Assembly: GCA_020638855.1 (NCBI GenBank)
Contig: JACKHT010000002.1
Location: 445,592 to 509,591, forward strand
Source: Planctomycetota bacterium
GTDB lineage: Bacteria > Planctomycetota > UBA1135 > GCA-002686595
Direction of reading: 5' to 3'
Length of the DNA stretch: 64,000 nt
Positions 34,481-43,503 of this stretch are shown here, piece by piece (the stretch's first letter is position 1; each line of letters opens with the position of its first letter). A program made the translations under genes and the position numbers. Under the pieces are notes generated by a model, which was not told where the DNA came from, did no database searches, and saw nothing but the letters and a program-made list of their open reading frames with translations.

Positions 34481-35368
34481 CTACTTGCCCGAGGCAGTGC
34501 CGTCGATTTGCTTGAGCAGCGCTTGGCACTTCGCAATGTAGCCGAAGTCGCCGCCCTTGGCATCCTGGGCGACCTTGAGGGCCTTGGCGGTGCATTCCTT
34601 GGCTTTGGCCTTGTCACCCAAGGTCAACGCCAGCGATCCCTGCTGGTACATCATCCAAAAGGCTTCGGGAGACATCGCAACCGCCTTGTCCATCCAAGTG
34701 GCGGCCAGGGGCAGGTCTTTGTTCTTTTCGACGTAGAACATCGCCGCGTCGAAGTAGGTGCGCGCGCTGATCTCCCCTTCGGCCTTCAAGATCTTCTGGT
34801 CAATCTCTTCGAACACCATCGCATCGCTGTCGAGGAAGATCGGCACCGAAATCTGGGTCTTCTCCCATGCAATGACCAAATCCGCGCCGTTCGAGTGGAA
34901 CCCTGCAAAATCAATCGTCAAGGTTTCGCGCAGGTCGGAAAGCGGCTGCACCTTGGTTTCAAACCGCATCTGATCCTCGGCGGGGTCGTACCCACTCGCA
35001 CCCCACAAGGTGGTGTTCTTGTTCAGGATGAAGGTCCAGGACTCCTTGCCGGGAATGGTGTACAGCGAGTAGGTGCCCTTGGGCACATCCTGGCCGCCGA
35101 CTTGGACGTTGCTGTCAAAGGTGATCGTGGTGCAACCGTTGGCACCCGTACGCCAAACCTGGCCGAAGGGCTCCAACTCGCCAAAGATCGTGCGACCTTT
35201 GACGCCGGGGCGACCGTAGTCGACGGTGACCTGGGTCAGGCCCACCTGCTGGGTGAGCTTGCCGCGCGGGCTGGCCGGAGCTTTGTTGATTTGGGCGGAA
35301 GCGGTTCCAGCCAAGGCAACCAGGGAAAGGGACAGGAGAGCGGGCGCGAGCCGAAGAATCGATTTCAT
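34481..35368 (-). CDS. DUF2911 exported protein with helical C-terminal region
   Basis: A 295-residue protein with a clear signal peptide (MKSILRLAPALLSLSLVALAGTASAQ). The DUF2911 domain (about 35-175) has the signature TVDYGRPGVKGRTIFG, PFGQVWRTGANGCTTITF and KGTYSLYTIPGKESWTFILN. The C-terminal 110 residues form TPR-like helices (ARTYFDAAMFYVEKNKDLPLAATWMDKAV and following). Function of DUF2911 is unknown. The start is set at the Met of the signal peptide. A TAGGCA about 27 bases upstream could be a promoter with a short leader. Transcription probably ends at the palindrome just downstream. Confidence 0.82.
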   Translation of the reverse strand: MKSILRLAPALLSLSLVALAGTASAQINKAPASPRGKLTQQVGLTQVTVDYGRPGVKGRTIFGELEPFGQVWRTGANGCTTITFDSNVQVGGQDVPKGTYSLYTIPGKESWTFILNKNTTLWGASGYDPAEDQMRFETKVQPLSDLRETLTIDFAGFHSNGADLVIAWEKTQISVPIFLDSDAMVFEEIDQKILKAEGEISARTYFDAAMFYVEKNKDLPLAATWMDKAVAMSPEAFWMMYQQGSLALTLGDKAKAKECTAKALKVAQDAKGGDFGYIAKCQALLKQIDGTASGK

Positions 35369-35619
35369 GGGGCAAACTTGGGGGTGGTGCCTACCCAGAC
35401 GTGGGCAAGCGGGCAAAGAGGGTATGCCGCCCAACCCAAAATGCGACTCCGCTTTACCCAAGATTAGCCTTTCGGCGACCCTGGCAGCCTGTCGGCGGGA
35501 TGGGCGCGAGCGGACTGGGAACCAACCCATCCAGACCCCCATTCGGGCGAAGCACCAAGCCGTCGCCACGGGGGCAAGGGAAGCCGCAGAGCGCTCCCCA
35601 CCCGGACCCTAGCACCCGC

Positions 35620-37497
35620 TCAGCGCGCCGCGTCCATGGTGGTCTTGCACTCGATGGCGTGGCCATCGCGCATCACGGTCAGGGTGACTTCGTCCCCGGG
35701 CTTGAGCTTCATCAGGCTCGTACGCCAAGCCTCCAAGCCGGTGACGGCTTCGCCTTGCCAACGAACCAACACGTCTCCCTCCTGCAATCCCGCCCGTGCG
35801 GCCGAGCTAGCTTCGACGATGTTGGAGAAAACCACGCCCTGCGTATCCGGCGCCGCCGCGACGCTCACCCCCAGCCGAACCGTTGGACCCGCCGGGGCCC
35901 GACGCGCTTGCATCTGGGGTTCGACGAAAGGGAATTTTTCTGGGCGCAGGGCGGCCTCCAAGGCCAACTCGTGCACCCACAGGGTGGCCCATAGGGCATC
36001 CTCGGGTTGGATGCGATCGACCGTGTCGCGCGTGGTGTGGTAGTCGTTGTGGATGCCATCCATGCTCATGAAGACCGACGGCACCTTGGCTTGCACAAAG
36101 GTCCAATGGTCGGAAGCCGGTTGGACCCCCGCGTCGGCCACCAGGGTCAGCGGAGTACGCGTGGCCAGCCCTTCCACGAACGCTTGGAGGCCATCCCCCG
36201 TGCTCAGGCAAGAGGCCGAAAGACGCCGCTTCTCGATGCGCCCGATCATGTCGAAGTTGATCATCAGGCTGGTTTGATCGAGCGGGTAGACCGGTTCGCG
36301 CGTGTAGTGCCGCGCGCCGTTGAGGCCCGATTCCTCGGCGCTGAAAGCGGCGAAGAGGATGGTCCGCGCGGGGGTTTCGTCCGGCATATCGGCATAGGCC
36401 GCGCCCAAGCTTTCCGCCAACAGGATCAACGCCGAGCAACCGGTCGCGTTGTCGTCGGCCCCAGGGTGGACCGCCTTGCCGCGCAGTTCGTTGTCGCGCG
36501 AGCCAAATCCACCCATGCCCAAGTGGTCCAGGTGCGCGCCGATGATCACCACTTCGTTGGCTAGAGTCCCCTTGCCCGGCAGCACACCCAAGACGTTCTC
36601 AGCCATCACGCCCCGCGACTCGCCTTCGCAATCGACCGTGAGACGGGTGCCCAAATCGCGCACGACCCCGTGCTCGTTGGCCTCTTGGGTGAGCGCTTCG
36701 ATCGTCGTAGCCTGCCCCGCCTGGGCCAGGATGCGATTGGCGGTCTCGGGCGACACAAGGAGCACGGGCTGCTCGGTCAGGTTGTTCGACCAGGAGACTT
36801 CGTGGGACAAGCGCTTGGTGCGCGAGTCATCGGCGCCCGGAGTGTTGACCACCAGGACCGCGCTCGCACCGCGCTGGGTCAGGGCCCGAAACTTGTCTTC
36901 GAAGCCAGCGGCGCTGCTCCAGCGGCGGGCGCCGAACGCGCTGCGGCCTTCGGCGTTCATGGGTTCGAAGCGCAACATCAGCGCCACCTTGCCGGTCAAG
37001 TCCACCGCCTCGGGGAAACCCTGATAGTCGTAGCCTTCCGGCCCGGACTCGACCGCATAGCCGACAAACACCACCGGCCCCTCGACCCGGCCGAAGCCTC
37101 CCCAGCCCGGGACCGAAAAGTCTTCGCGCGCTTCGAGTTCGGTTCCATCCGCCAGGGTCAGCCCCACCCGTTGCAGTTCGTGGCGACCCGCCAAGGCAAA
37201 GGGCTGGCGCCAGGTCGGCCCCTCGGGTCCTTCGGCACCGGGCTGCAGCCCGGCTTGGGCCAAGTAGTACTGCATGTAGTCCTTGGCGATCTCCATGCCT
37301 TCGGTACCGGGCAAGCGACCACCCAAGAAGGGGGACCCCAAAAAGGTCACATGGGTCATGTAGCGCGCCACCAAGGCGGGGTCCGCGGGGACCTCATCCA
37401 CGAAGGCGGCTACTTCTGCGGCTACGCTCTCCGTTTGTGCGAGCACGGGGGTCCCAAGGCCGGCAAGGGCCACCAAGTACCAAAGCTGGATGTTCAT
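35620..37497 (-). CDS. Secreted M28-family aminopeptidase with PDZ domain
   Basis: A 625-residue exported peptidase (signal MNIQLWYLVALAGLGTPVLAQ). The M28 catalytic domain has its two-zinc ligands in order: GAHLDHLG, GADDNATGC, SAEESGLNGA, NFDMIGR and HNDYHTTRDT. A protease-associated-like domain lies before the active site (ASAVLVVNTPGADDSRT). The C-terminus is a PDZ domain (LGVSV...NIVEASSAARAGLQEGDVLVRWQGEAV). Such enzymes trim N-terminal residues from extracellular peptides. TACAAT six bases before the ATG marks a leaderless start. It is divergent from the metal-transport-like operon that begins 107 bases away. Confidence 0.9.
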   Translation of the reverse strand: MNIQLWYLVALAGLGTPVLAQTESVAAEVAAFVDEVPADPALVARYMTHVTFLGSPFLGGRLPGTEGMEIAKDYMQYYLAQAGLQPGAEGPEGPTWRQPFALAGRHELQRVGLTLADGTELEAREDFSVPGWGGFGRVEGPVVFVGYAVESGPEGYDYQGFPEAVDLTGKVALMLRFEPMNAEGRSAFGARRWSSAAGFEDKFRALTQRGASAVLVVNTPGADDSRTKRLSHEVSWSNNLTEQPVLLVSPETANRILAQAGQATTIEALTQEANEHGVVRDLGTRLTVDCEGESRGVMAENVLGVLPGKGTLANEVVIIGAHLDHLGMGGFGSRDNELRGKAVHPGADDNATGCSALILLAESLGAAYADMPDETPARTILFAAFSAEESGLNGARHYTREPVYPLDQTSLMINFDMIGRIEKRRLSASCLSTGDGLQAFVEGLATRTPLTLVADAGVQPASDHWTFVQAKVPSVFMSMDGIHNDYHTTRDTVDRIQPEDALWATLWVHELALEAALRPEKFPFVEPQMQARRAPAGPTVRLGVSVAAAPDTQGVVFSNIVEASSAARAGLQEGDVLVRWQGEAVTGLEAWRTSLMKLKPGDEVTLTVMRDGHAIECKTTMDAAR

Positions 37498-37503
37498 GGG
37501 CCC

Positions 37504-37509
37504 ATTGTA
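37504..37509 (-). promoter_or_regulatory. -10-like element of leaderless M28 peptidase gene
   Basis: TACAAT on the minus strand, six bases (GGGCCC) upstream of the ATG at 37497. It is one of the two closest matches here to a consensus TATAAT. Confidence 0.5.
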
Positions 37510-37591
37510 GCGTGGGCTCCGAGCGGTGCACGAGTCCTGGGCTACACGGCGGGTTTGTCGAGCGGGAGGAGCGTTGCTCGGAGCTCTGGGA

Positions 37592-37597
37592 TACCCT
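37592..37597 (+). promoter_or_regulatory. -10-like element of leaderless ABC-transport operon
   Basis: TACCCT lies seven bases before the ATG at 37605. It would drive the four-gene unit 37605-41706, although the last gene also has its own candidate. Confidence 0.4.
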
Positions 37598-37604
37598 GGG
37601 CACC

Positions 37605-38879
37605 ATGCTGGGACGGACATGCTGGATCGTGTGGGTGGCGGGTTGCCTCTTGGGCTGGGTGGGTGCGGGCACTTCCTTGCGCAGCGCGCTGCATCCCATG
37701 GATGGCCCCGACGCAGAACTGCGTCTGTTGCACACGCAAGCGGGGCTGCGCCTGTCGGTGCGGGTGAACTTGGCTTGGCTGGACGAAGTCTTGGCCGAGC
37801 CCCGGGAAAATCCGAACGTGGTCGCTCCCACCGAGCGCATCGAACTCGAAGGCGCCGCTTGGGATTGGATTCAGGCCCAGGAACTCCTGCGCAGCGACAG
37901 CGCTGCACTGGTCGGGCGGCTGGAAAGCGCCGAGTGGGTCGAGGCCGATCCGGAGCGGGCCATGTACTTCCCGCGCACCGGGGTTCGTGCGCTGACCTAC
38001 CTCGAACTCAAAGTGGTCTATCCCTTTGAGGCCAACACCGATGCGGTGATCCTGGGCTGGCCCGCCTACCCGATCGATCCCGTGCTGGCCGGTCCTAGCG
38101 GTTCGCCCACCGTCCAAGTCCAAGCCACCCTGCTTTCGGGCGCCGAAGAGCGCATCGTGAATCTAAGCGAAGAGTCTCCCAACTACCGTTGGCGCCTGCC
38201 GCAAAGCGGTGGGGCCGACCACCTGCTGCCCTTGCCCCCGGGCCCCGCTTCGATCCCCGGCCCCAAGCCACGCACGGTGTACCTGATCGCCTTTGTCGCT
38301 GCGGTGGTTGCCGTCGGTGGTCTCTACCGTCATCGGCTGAGGCTCCTGTTCGCCCTGGGCGGCATCGCGGGCATCCTCGTCACCTACCAACGACAGGTGC
38401 AAACCGTACCCCCAATTGGAGTCCCCGAGGGCGAAGCGGTCTTCGCCGCTCTGCAGCAAAACCTCTATCGTGCGTTTGACTTCCACGAACGCGAAGCCAT
38501 CTACGACGCACTCGAGAAAACCGTAGCGGGCGACCTGCTGCCGGTCCTGTACGAGGAAATCCACGCGAGCCTCGTACTCGAAGAAGAAGGCGGCGCCCTA
38601 TGCCGCGTAGAAAAAGTCACTCCCCTAGATGCGCACATCACCCCCAAGCCCACGCTCCTCGCCGCGCGCCTCGAGCCCTTCGGAGTCGATGCGACCTGGC
38701 GCGTCGAAGGGGTTCTCCACCACTGGGGCCACAGCCACCGGCAAGCCCAACAGATGAAGGCCCACTTCGAGGTGGCCTACACCGAAGCGGGCTGGCGATT
38801 CCTAAGCGCACAAATCCGTGAATCCGTGCGCATCCCGCCGCCCGAAGAGGCGCCCGCCGCCGTGGAGGCCGTGTACTGA
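37605..38879 (+). CDS. Uncharacterised exported membrane protein of the ABC operon
   Basis: A 424-residue protein I cannot assign to a family. It has a signal peptide (MLGRTCWIVWVAGCLLGWVGAG) and a beta-rich extracytoplasmic domain (about 25-220). Two adjacent membrane helices follow (TVYLIAFVAAVVAVGGLYRH and RLRLLFALGGIAGILVTYQ, about 225-263), then a second soluble domain (about 264-424) with an LTT/NTF2-like pattern and the His-containing stretch VEGVLHHWGHSHRQAQQMKAHFEV. The HHWGHSH cluster could bind a metal, which would fit the metal-transport context. Its stop overlaps the ABC ATPase start (TGATG), so it is probably a component or partner of that transporter. Confidence 0.68.
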   Translation: MLGRTCWIVWVAGCLLGWVGAGTSLRSALHPMDGPDAELRLLHTQAGLRLSVRVNLAWLDEVLAEPRENPNVVAPTERIELEGAAWDWIQAQELLRSDSAALVGRLESAEWVEADPERAMYFPRTGVRALTYLELKVVYPFEANTDAVILGWPAYPIDPVLAGPSGSPTVQVQATLLSGAEERIVNLSEESPNYRWRLPQSGGADHLLPLPPGPASIPGPKPRTVYLIAFVAAVVAVGGLYRHRLRLLFALGGIAGILVTYQRQVQTVPPIGVPEGEAVFAALQQNLYRAFDFHEREAIYDALEKTVAGDLLPVLYEEIHASLVLEEEGGALCRVEKVTPLDAHITPKPTLLAARLEPFGVDATWRVEGVLHHWGHSHRQAQQMKAHFEVAYTEAGWRFLSAQIRESVRIPPPEEAPAAVEAVY

Positions 38880-39568
38880 TGCAGCCCGCCCCCCTGCTCC
38901 TGTTGGAAGGCGTGCGACATGGCTACGGCCCCGAGGGGCCCGCGTGGGCTTGGCCGCACCTGGAGTTGGCGGCGGGGCAGAGCATCGCTTGCACCGGACC
39001 GAGCGGGAGTGGCAAGACCACCTTGCTGGAATTGCTCGCGGGCCTGCAAACGCCCCAAGCGGGGCTGGTTGCCTGCATGGGCACCCCCTGGAGTACGCTC
39101 GCGAACCGAGAACGCCAGCGCAAACGGCTCGAACACTTGGGTTTGGTCTTTCAAGGGTTTGAATTGCTCGCGGCGCTCGATGTGCGCGAGAACGTGCGCT
39201 TGCCCCTACGCCTGCTGGGCTACGCGCCCAGCGACTTCGATGTGCGCTTGGGAGAGCTGCTCGAAAGGGCCGGGATTCCGAACCTCGCCCGCCGCAAACC
39301 CGCCGCGCTGTCGCATGGCGAACAGCAGCGCGTGGCCCTTTGCCGCGCTTTGATCCACAAACCCCGGATCCTGCTCGCCGACGAACCCACCGCCAACCTC
39401 GACGCCGAAAATGCAGAGGCTGTGATCGAGCTATTGTTGCACGCGGTGCACGACGACGGGGCTGGACTGGTGTGCGTGACCCACGACCGCAGCTTGATCA
39501 CGCGCTTCGACCAAGAATGGGCCGTCGCTGGATTCCAAGTGCGCGCTGGAGGCGAGCCCAAAGCATGA
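38879..39568 (+). CDS. LolD/MacB-type ABC transporter ATP-binding protein
   Basis: A 229-residue ATPase with Walker A GPSGSGKTT, Q-loop VFQGFELLAALDVRENVRLPL, signature LSHGEQQRVALCRAL, Walker B ILLADEPTANLD and H-loop THDRSL. The LL-DVRENVxLPL and DEPTxNLD patterns place it in the LolD/MacB/FtsE group that partners FtsX-type permeases, not in the ZnuC group. The signature has His where Gly is usual (LSHGE instead of LSGGE), a variation known in this group. Both ends overlap neighbours, so the unit is tightly coupled. The function is probably mechanotransmission or substrate extraction, linked here to a metal-binding lipoprotein. Confidence 0.88.
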   Translation: MQPAPLLLLEGVRHGYGPEGPAWAWPHLELAAGQSIACTGPSGSGKTTLLELLAGLQTPQAGLVACMGTPWSTLANRERQRKRLEHLGLVFQGFELLAALDVRENVRLPLRLLGYAPSDFDVRLGELLERAGIPNLARRKPAALSHGEQQRVALCRALIHKPRILLADEPTANLDAENAEAVIELLLHAVHDDGAGLVCVTHDRSLITRFDQEWAVAGFQVRAGGEPKA

Positions 39569-40740
39569 AGGCGTTGCGCTTTTTGGCTTTCAAGCAGCTG
39601 GTCCACCATCCCGCGCGGAACGTGCTGGTGATGGGTTGCCTGGCGCTGGTGGTCTTCTTGCCGCTCTTGGGTGGTGGGCTGCTGCGACGTTACGACCACG
39701 ACCTGCATCAGCGTGCCAACGCCACGCCCTTGGTGCTGGGCAAACCGGGCAACCGCTTCGACCTTTGCCTGGGCGCGCTCTTCTTCCGGCAAACCCATTT
39801 GGCGCCGCTCACGATGGGCGATTTGGAACCCTGGTCCGCTCGTCAAGACTTGGTGGCGGTTCCCATTTCGCTCGGCGCCACGGTGCAAGGGCAACCTTTG
39901 GTGGGCACCACGCCCGAATACTTCGAACGGCGCGGCCTGGGCTTCGCGCAGGGACGGCTGCCGCTGAAGCCCGGGGAGATTGTTCTGGGTGCGCGGGTGG
40001 CCAAGAGCTTGGGCGCCGAACTCGGTGCAAGGCTGCGGTCGGATCCGCCCATGGGGTTTGGCCTGGTAGGCAATGCAACGCAGGTGCTGGTGGTCACGGG
40101 GATTTTGCAAACAACCCACGGGCCCGACGACCGCGCGGTGTTCGGAGCGCTGCAAACCTGTTGGCTCTTGGACGGCTGGCTCCACGGACATGCGGATGCG
40201 CAATCGATCGCCCAGGATCATCCCGAGCAGGTGTTGGCCAAGGCCGAGAACGGAGTGCTGCTTTCGGGTGCTTTGGTACCCGATCAGGACGTAGCTCAAG
40301 TCGCCACCGAACGCCTGCATCTGCATGCGGACCCGGCCAGCCTGCCCATCAGTGCGATCCTGCTTTGGCCCGCTAGCGACAAGGTGCTCACCATCGTGCA
40401 GGCCGATACCAACGCGCAAGGGCTGCTCAGTGCTCTCCGCCCAACCCAGGTCGTCGATGATCTCCTGGCGCTCACCTTGCGCATCAAGAGTTTGATCGAC
40501 CGTCTGATTTGGTTGCTGGGCCTGGGAATGGCGCTCTTGTTCCTGGTGGTGTGTGTGCTTTCGGCCCAGCTACGGGCCGGGGAATTGCGCACGCTGGCTC
40601 GCATGGGCGCCCGGCCCGGATTTGCCACGGGCCTATTGGCCACCGAGGCGGCTCTTTTGGGACTCGGTGCGATTGCCGTGGCGGCCCTAGCAGCGGCGTT
40701 GGCCTTGCGGTTGCTACCGGATTTGGTGCATGTGTTGTAA
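39565..40740 (+). CDS. FtsX/MacB-type ABC permease, short C-terminus
   Basis: A 391-residue permease starting by ATGA overlap with the ATPase gene. It has one N-terminal helix (NVLVMGCLALVVFLPLLGGGLL), a periplasmic domain of about 260 residues, then a helix (LIWLLGLGMALLFLVVCVLS) and the FtsX-family segment QLRAGELRTLARMGARPGFATGLLATEAALLGLGAIAVAALAAALAL. Canonical MacB/LolC proteins have one more helix after this; here the protein stops a few residues later (LPDLVHVL). It is therefore either a natural three-helix form or C-terminally shortened. The tight operon context argues for a working subunit. Confidence 0.8.
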   Translation: MKALRFLAFKQLVHHPARNVLVMGCLALVVFLPLLGGGLLRRYDHDLHQRANATPLVLGKPGNRFDLCLGALFFRQTHLAPLTMGDLEPWSARQDLVAVPISLGATVQGQPLVGTTPEYFERRGLGFAQGRLPLKPGEIVLGARVAKSLGAELGARLRSDPPMGFGLVGNATQVLVVTGILQTTHGPDDRAVFGALQTCWLLDGWLHGHADAQSIAQDHPEQVLAKAENGVLLSGALVPDQDVAQVATERLHLHADPASLPISAILLWPASDKVLTIVQADTNAQGLLSALRPTQVVDDLLALTLRIKSLIDRLIWLLGLGMALLFLVVCVLSAQLRAGELRTLARMGARPGFATGLLATEAALLGLGAIAVAALAAALALRLLPDLVHVL

Positions 40741-40770
40741 ACAAGCTTCTGGCAAGGCGCACGACGCGTT

Positions 40771-40776
40771 TAGAAT
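40771..40776 (+). promoter_or_regulatory. -10-like element of leaderless ZnuA-type gene
   Basis: TAGAAT exactly six bases before the ATG at 40783, in the 42-base gap after the permease gene. A weak -35 candidate, TTCTGG (40747-40752), lies 18 bases upstream. It could allow the binding protein to be made apart from the transporter. Confidence 0.5.
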
Positions 40777-40782
40777 GATCGC

Positions 40783-41706
40783 ATGCGAATAGGTACTCGG
40801 ATCTTGTTGGCCGTCGCGTTGGCGGTTGCTGGTTGCGGCGACGCGAAGTCCAAACAGGCGGCCCCGGGCCCGCAGCGGACCGGCCCGATCGTGGCATCCA
40901 CATGGCCGTTGCAAGGATTGGCCGAGGCCGTCATCGGAAGTGGACCAGCAATCCGCTGCCTGGTGCCGCCCGGCGAAGACCCGGCCTTTTGGCAGCCCAC
41001 CGACGCCGACCTGCAGGCCTTAGCCGATGCGTCTTGGATCCTGCTCAACGGCGCCAACTTCGAGCCCTGGGCAACCACCACCAACCTACCTCCGAGTCGC
41101 GTCACCCAAACCAGCGCGCCCTTCCGCTCAGCATGGGTCGAAATCAAGGACGCCAAGGTTCACAGCCACGGGACCCAGGGCCCCCACAGCCATACAGGGT
41201 TCGATCCACACTTTTGGATGGACCCGTTGCTGGCCCTCGAGCAAGCGCGCACGATCCGCGACGGTGCCATCGCCCGCGATTTTGTCGACCCGAGCGGCGC
41301 CGCCCAGAATTTTCAAACGCTGGAGACTTCGCTGCGCGCTTTGGACGCCGCTTGGGTCCGCCTGGCCGCAGTCCTCAAGGACCAGACGGTGCTCGCCAAC
41401 CATCCCACGTACACGTACCCCGCGCAGCGCTACGGCTTGGTGATTCAAGTGGTCGATGTGGACCCGACCTCGCCGCCCACCCCCGAGGCGCTGGCCGAAA
41501 TCGCTGCCCTTTGCAGCCAAGGGCGCACCCACGCGATGCTCTTCGAGGCTGCCCCCAACCCGGCGCTCGAACGTTTGCTGCGCGAGAAATGGGGCATCCA
41601 ATCGATCCTGATCCGCCCCGCCGAGTCCCCCATCGCTGGTGCCGCGAACGCAATGGATATCTGGCGCAGCGACCTCCAAAAGGCGCTCGACTTGCTCGGC
41701 GCCTAA
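40783..41706 (+). CDS. ZnuA-type metal-binding lipoprotein
   Basis: A 307-residue periplasmic binding protein of the zinc/manganese family. Lipobox LAVAGCG (Cys about residue 19). The His-rich loop VHSHGTQGPHSHTG and the following GFDPHFWMDP block are characteristic of ZnuA, as are VLANHPTYTYPAQRYGL (metal-binding His) and the C-terminal Glu/Asp region. It should capture Zn2+ or a related ion. Unusually, it sits behind a LolD/FtsX-type transporter, while a ZnuCB-like pair lacking a binding protein is 22 kb away at 17502-19057. It may serve either system. Followed nine bases later by the HIT gene. Confidence 0.88.
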   Translation: MRIGTRILLAVALAVAGCGDAKSKQAAPGPQRTGPIVASTWPLQGLAEAVIGSGPAIRCLVPPGEDPAFWQPTDADLQALADASWILLNGANFEPWATTTNLPPSRVTQTSAPFRSAWVEIKDAKVHSHGTQGPHSHTGFDPHFWMDPLLALEQARTIRDGAIARDFVDPSGAAQNFQTLETSLRALDAAWVRLAAVLKDQTVLANHPTYTYPAQRYGLVIQVVDVDPTSPPTPEALAEIAALCSQGRTHAMLFEAAPNPALERLLREKWGIQSILIRPAESPIAGAANAMDIWRSDLQKALDLLGA

Positions 41707-41715
41707 TCCTTTCCC

Positions 41716-42156
41716 ATGCCGATTCCCACCATCTTCGATCGCATCCTCGACGGCGAGATTCCCTGCCACCGTGTGTACGAGGACGAGCACGTGCTGAGTT
41801 TCCTCGACGTCAGCCCGATCAGCCGCGGGCACGCCTTGGTCATCCCTAAGGAGCGCAAGGCGCACCTGCACGAGCTCAGCGACGAATCGGCCGCTGCCAT
41901 CGGACGCGTGTTGCCGCGCATTGCGCGGGCGGTCATGGCCGCGACGGGTTGCGAACACTACAACGTTCTCCAAAACAACGGCGCACAAGCCCACCAATCG
42001 GTCTTCCACGTCCATTTCCACGTCATCCCGCACATCGGTGACCAGGGTTTGGGCGTCGACTGGAAACCCGGCACCCTCGCCGACGGCGAAGCCCTCGCCC
42101 AAGCCATCCGCGCGCACCTCGAACCCAACGGCACCCAGCCCCCCTACACCCTGTGA
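41716..42156 (+). CDS. HIT-family nucleotide hydrolase
   Basis: A 146-residue HIT (histidine triad) protein. The N-terminal IFDRILDGEIPCHRVYEDEHVLSFLD and the triad HQSVFHVHFHVIPHIG are diagnostic for the Hint branch, which hydrolyses nucleoside phosphoramidates or adenylated compounds. Length is typical. The stop overlaps the GTG start of the dihydroorotase gene (GTGA), and it follows the metal-binding lipoprotein after nine bases, so it may be read from that promoter. No membrane or export signal. Confidence 0.93.
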   Translation: MPIPTIFDRILDGEIPCHRVYEDEHVLSFLDVSPISRGHALVIPKERKAHLHELSDESAAAIGRVLPRIARAVMAATGCEHYNVLQNNGAQAHQSVFHVHFHVIPHIGDQGLGVDWKPGTLADGEALAQAIRAHLEPNGTQPPYTL

Positions 42157-43490
42157 ACCAAGCCCAAAACCTATGGCTGCGCGGCGGCCAAGTCGTCACC
42201 CCCAAGGGCCTCGAGAAGGCCGACGTTTGGATCCAAGATGGTCGGGTCGTGGGGGTCGGGAGCCAGTTGTCCGTCCCCGAAGGCACCCCCGAGCGCGACT
42301 GCAGCGGGTTGTGGGTGTTTCCGGGGCTGATCGACCCGCAGGTGCACTTCCGTGAGCCGGGACTGACCCACAAGGAAGACCTCGAGAGCGGGTCCCGCGC
42401 GGCATTGGCGGGAGGCATTACGGCGTTCATGGAAATGCCCAACACGAACCCGATGACCACCGATCCGATCGCGCTGCAGGACAAACTCAGCCGCGCCGAG
42501 GACCACTCCGTCGCCGACTACGCGTTCTTCCTGGGCGCCACCACCGACAACGCCGACGTGCTCGGGGATTGGGAAGCCTTACCCGGCTGTGCGGGGATCA
42601 AGGTGTTCATGGGCTCGTCGACCGGCGACCTCTTGGTGCGCGATGACGCCACGCTCGAGCGCATCCTGCGCGGCGGCACACGACGCGTGACGGTGCACTC
42701 CGAGGACGATTACCGCCTCAAGCAGCGCTACTCGGATTTGGCCCCCAAAGCCCAGGTCACCGAACACCACCACATCCGCGACATCGAGTGTGCGGTGCTC
42801 GCCACGCGCCGCTTGCTCGACCTGGTCGAGCGCACGCACCGCCCGGTGCACATCTTGCACGTGTCGACCGCCGAAGAATTGGCGTTGGTGCGCGAGCGCG
42901 ATTTGGGCGAGCTCGTTACGCTCGAAGCGACTCCCAACCACCTCTTCCTGCATGCCCCGGATTGCTACGAGCAGTTTGGCAGCTACGCGCAGATGAACCC
43001 GCCCGTCCGCGAACGGCGCCACCAAGAGGCCTTGCGCAGGGCCTGCGCCGATGGATTGATCACCTGCATCGGCTCGGACCACGCACCGCACACCAAGGAA
43101 GAGAAGGCCAAGCCCTATCCCAACAGCCCCTCCGGCATCCCGGGCACGCAAACCATCCTGCCCTTGCTGCTCACCGCGGTGCGCGATGGCTGGTTGCGGA
43201 TCGAGGACATCCTGCGGCTGAGCCTCCAGGGTCCCATCCAGGTCTACGGGGTGACCGATCGCGGGCCGCTCGCTCCCGGAGTGCAGGGCAACGTCACCCT
43301 GGTGGACCCCCGTTTCCAGGATCCGCTCCCGCTCGAATGGCTGCAGAGCAAGACCGGCTGGAGTCCCTTTGCAGGTCGCCCCATGGCGGGGTTGCCGGTC
43401 ACCACCATCCTGCGCGGCCAGGTGGCCTACGACCAAGGTCACTTCCACCCGACCGCTTGCGAACCGATTCGGTTTGCGGCGGGCCACTGA
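42153..43490 (+). CDS. pyrC: Dihydroorotase (class I)
   Basis: A 445-residue amidohydrolase catalysing ring closure of carbamoyl aspartate in pyrimidine synthesis. Zinc ligands appear in DPQVHFREPGLTHKED (H-x-H-like DxHxREP block). The carbamylated Lys is in AGIKVFMGSSTG, the later His ligands are in VTVHSEDD and HILHVSTAEE, and the catalytic Asp is in CIGSDHAPHT. The length and the DPQVHFREPG form fit class I enzymes. The start is GTG at 42153, overlapping the HIT stop. Other amidohydrolases such as allantoinase share motifs, but the REPG and SDHAPH blocks favour dihydroorotase. Confidence 0.88.
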   Translation: MNQAQNLWLRGGQVVTPKGLEKADVWIQDGRVVGVGSQLSVPEGTPERDCSGLWVFPGLIDPQVHFREPGLTHKEDLESGSRAALAGGITAFMEMPNTNPMTTDPIALQDKLSRAEDHSVADYAFFLGATTDNADVLGDWEALPGCAGIKVFMGSSTGDLLVRDDATLERILRGGTRRVTVHSEDDYRLKQRYSDLAPKAQVTEHHHIRDIECAVLATRRLLDLVERTHRPVHILHVSTAEELALVRERDLGELVTLEATPNHLFLHAPDCYEQFGSYAQMNPPVRERRHQEALRRACADGLITCIGSDHAPHTKEEKAKPYPNSPSGIPGTQTILPLLLTAVRDGWLRIEDILRLSLQGPIQVYGVTDRGPLAPGVQGNVTLVDPRFQDPLPLEWLQSKTGWSPFAGRPMAGLPVTTILRGQVAYDQGHFHPTACEPIRFAAGH

Positions 43491-43503
43491 TCCGCGTGCC
43501 CCA

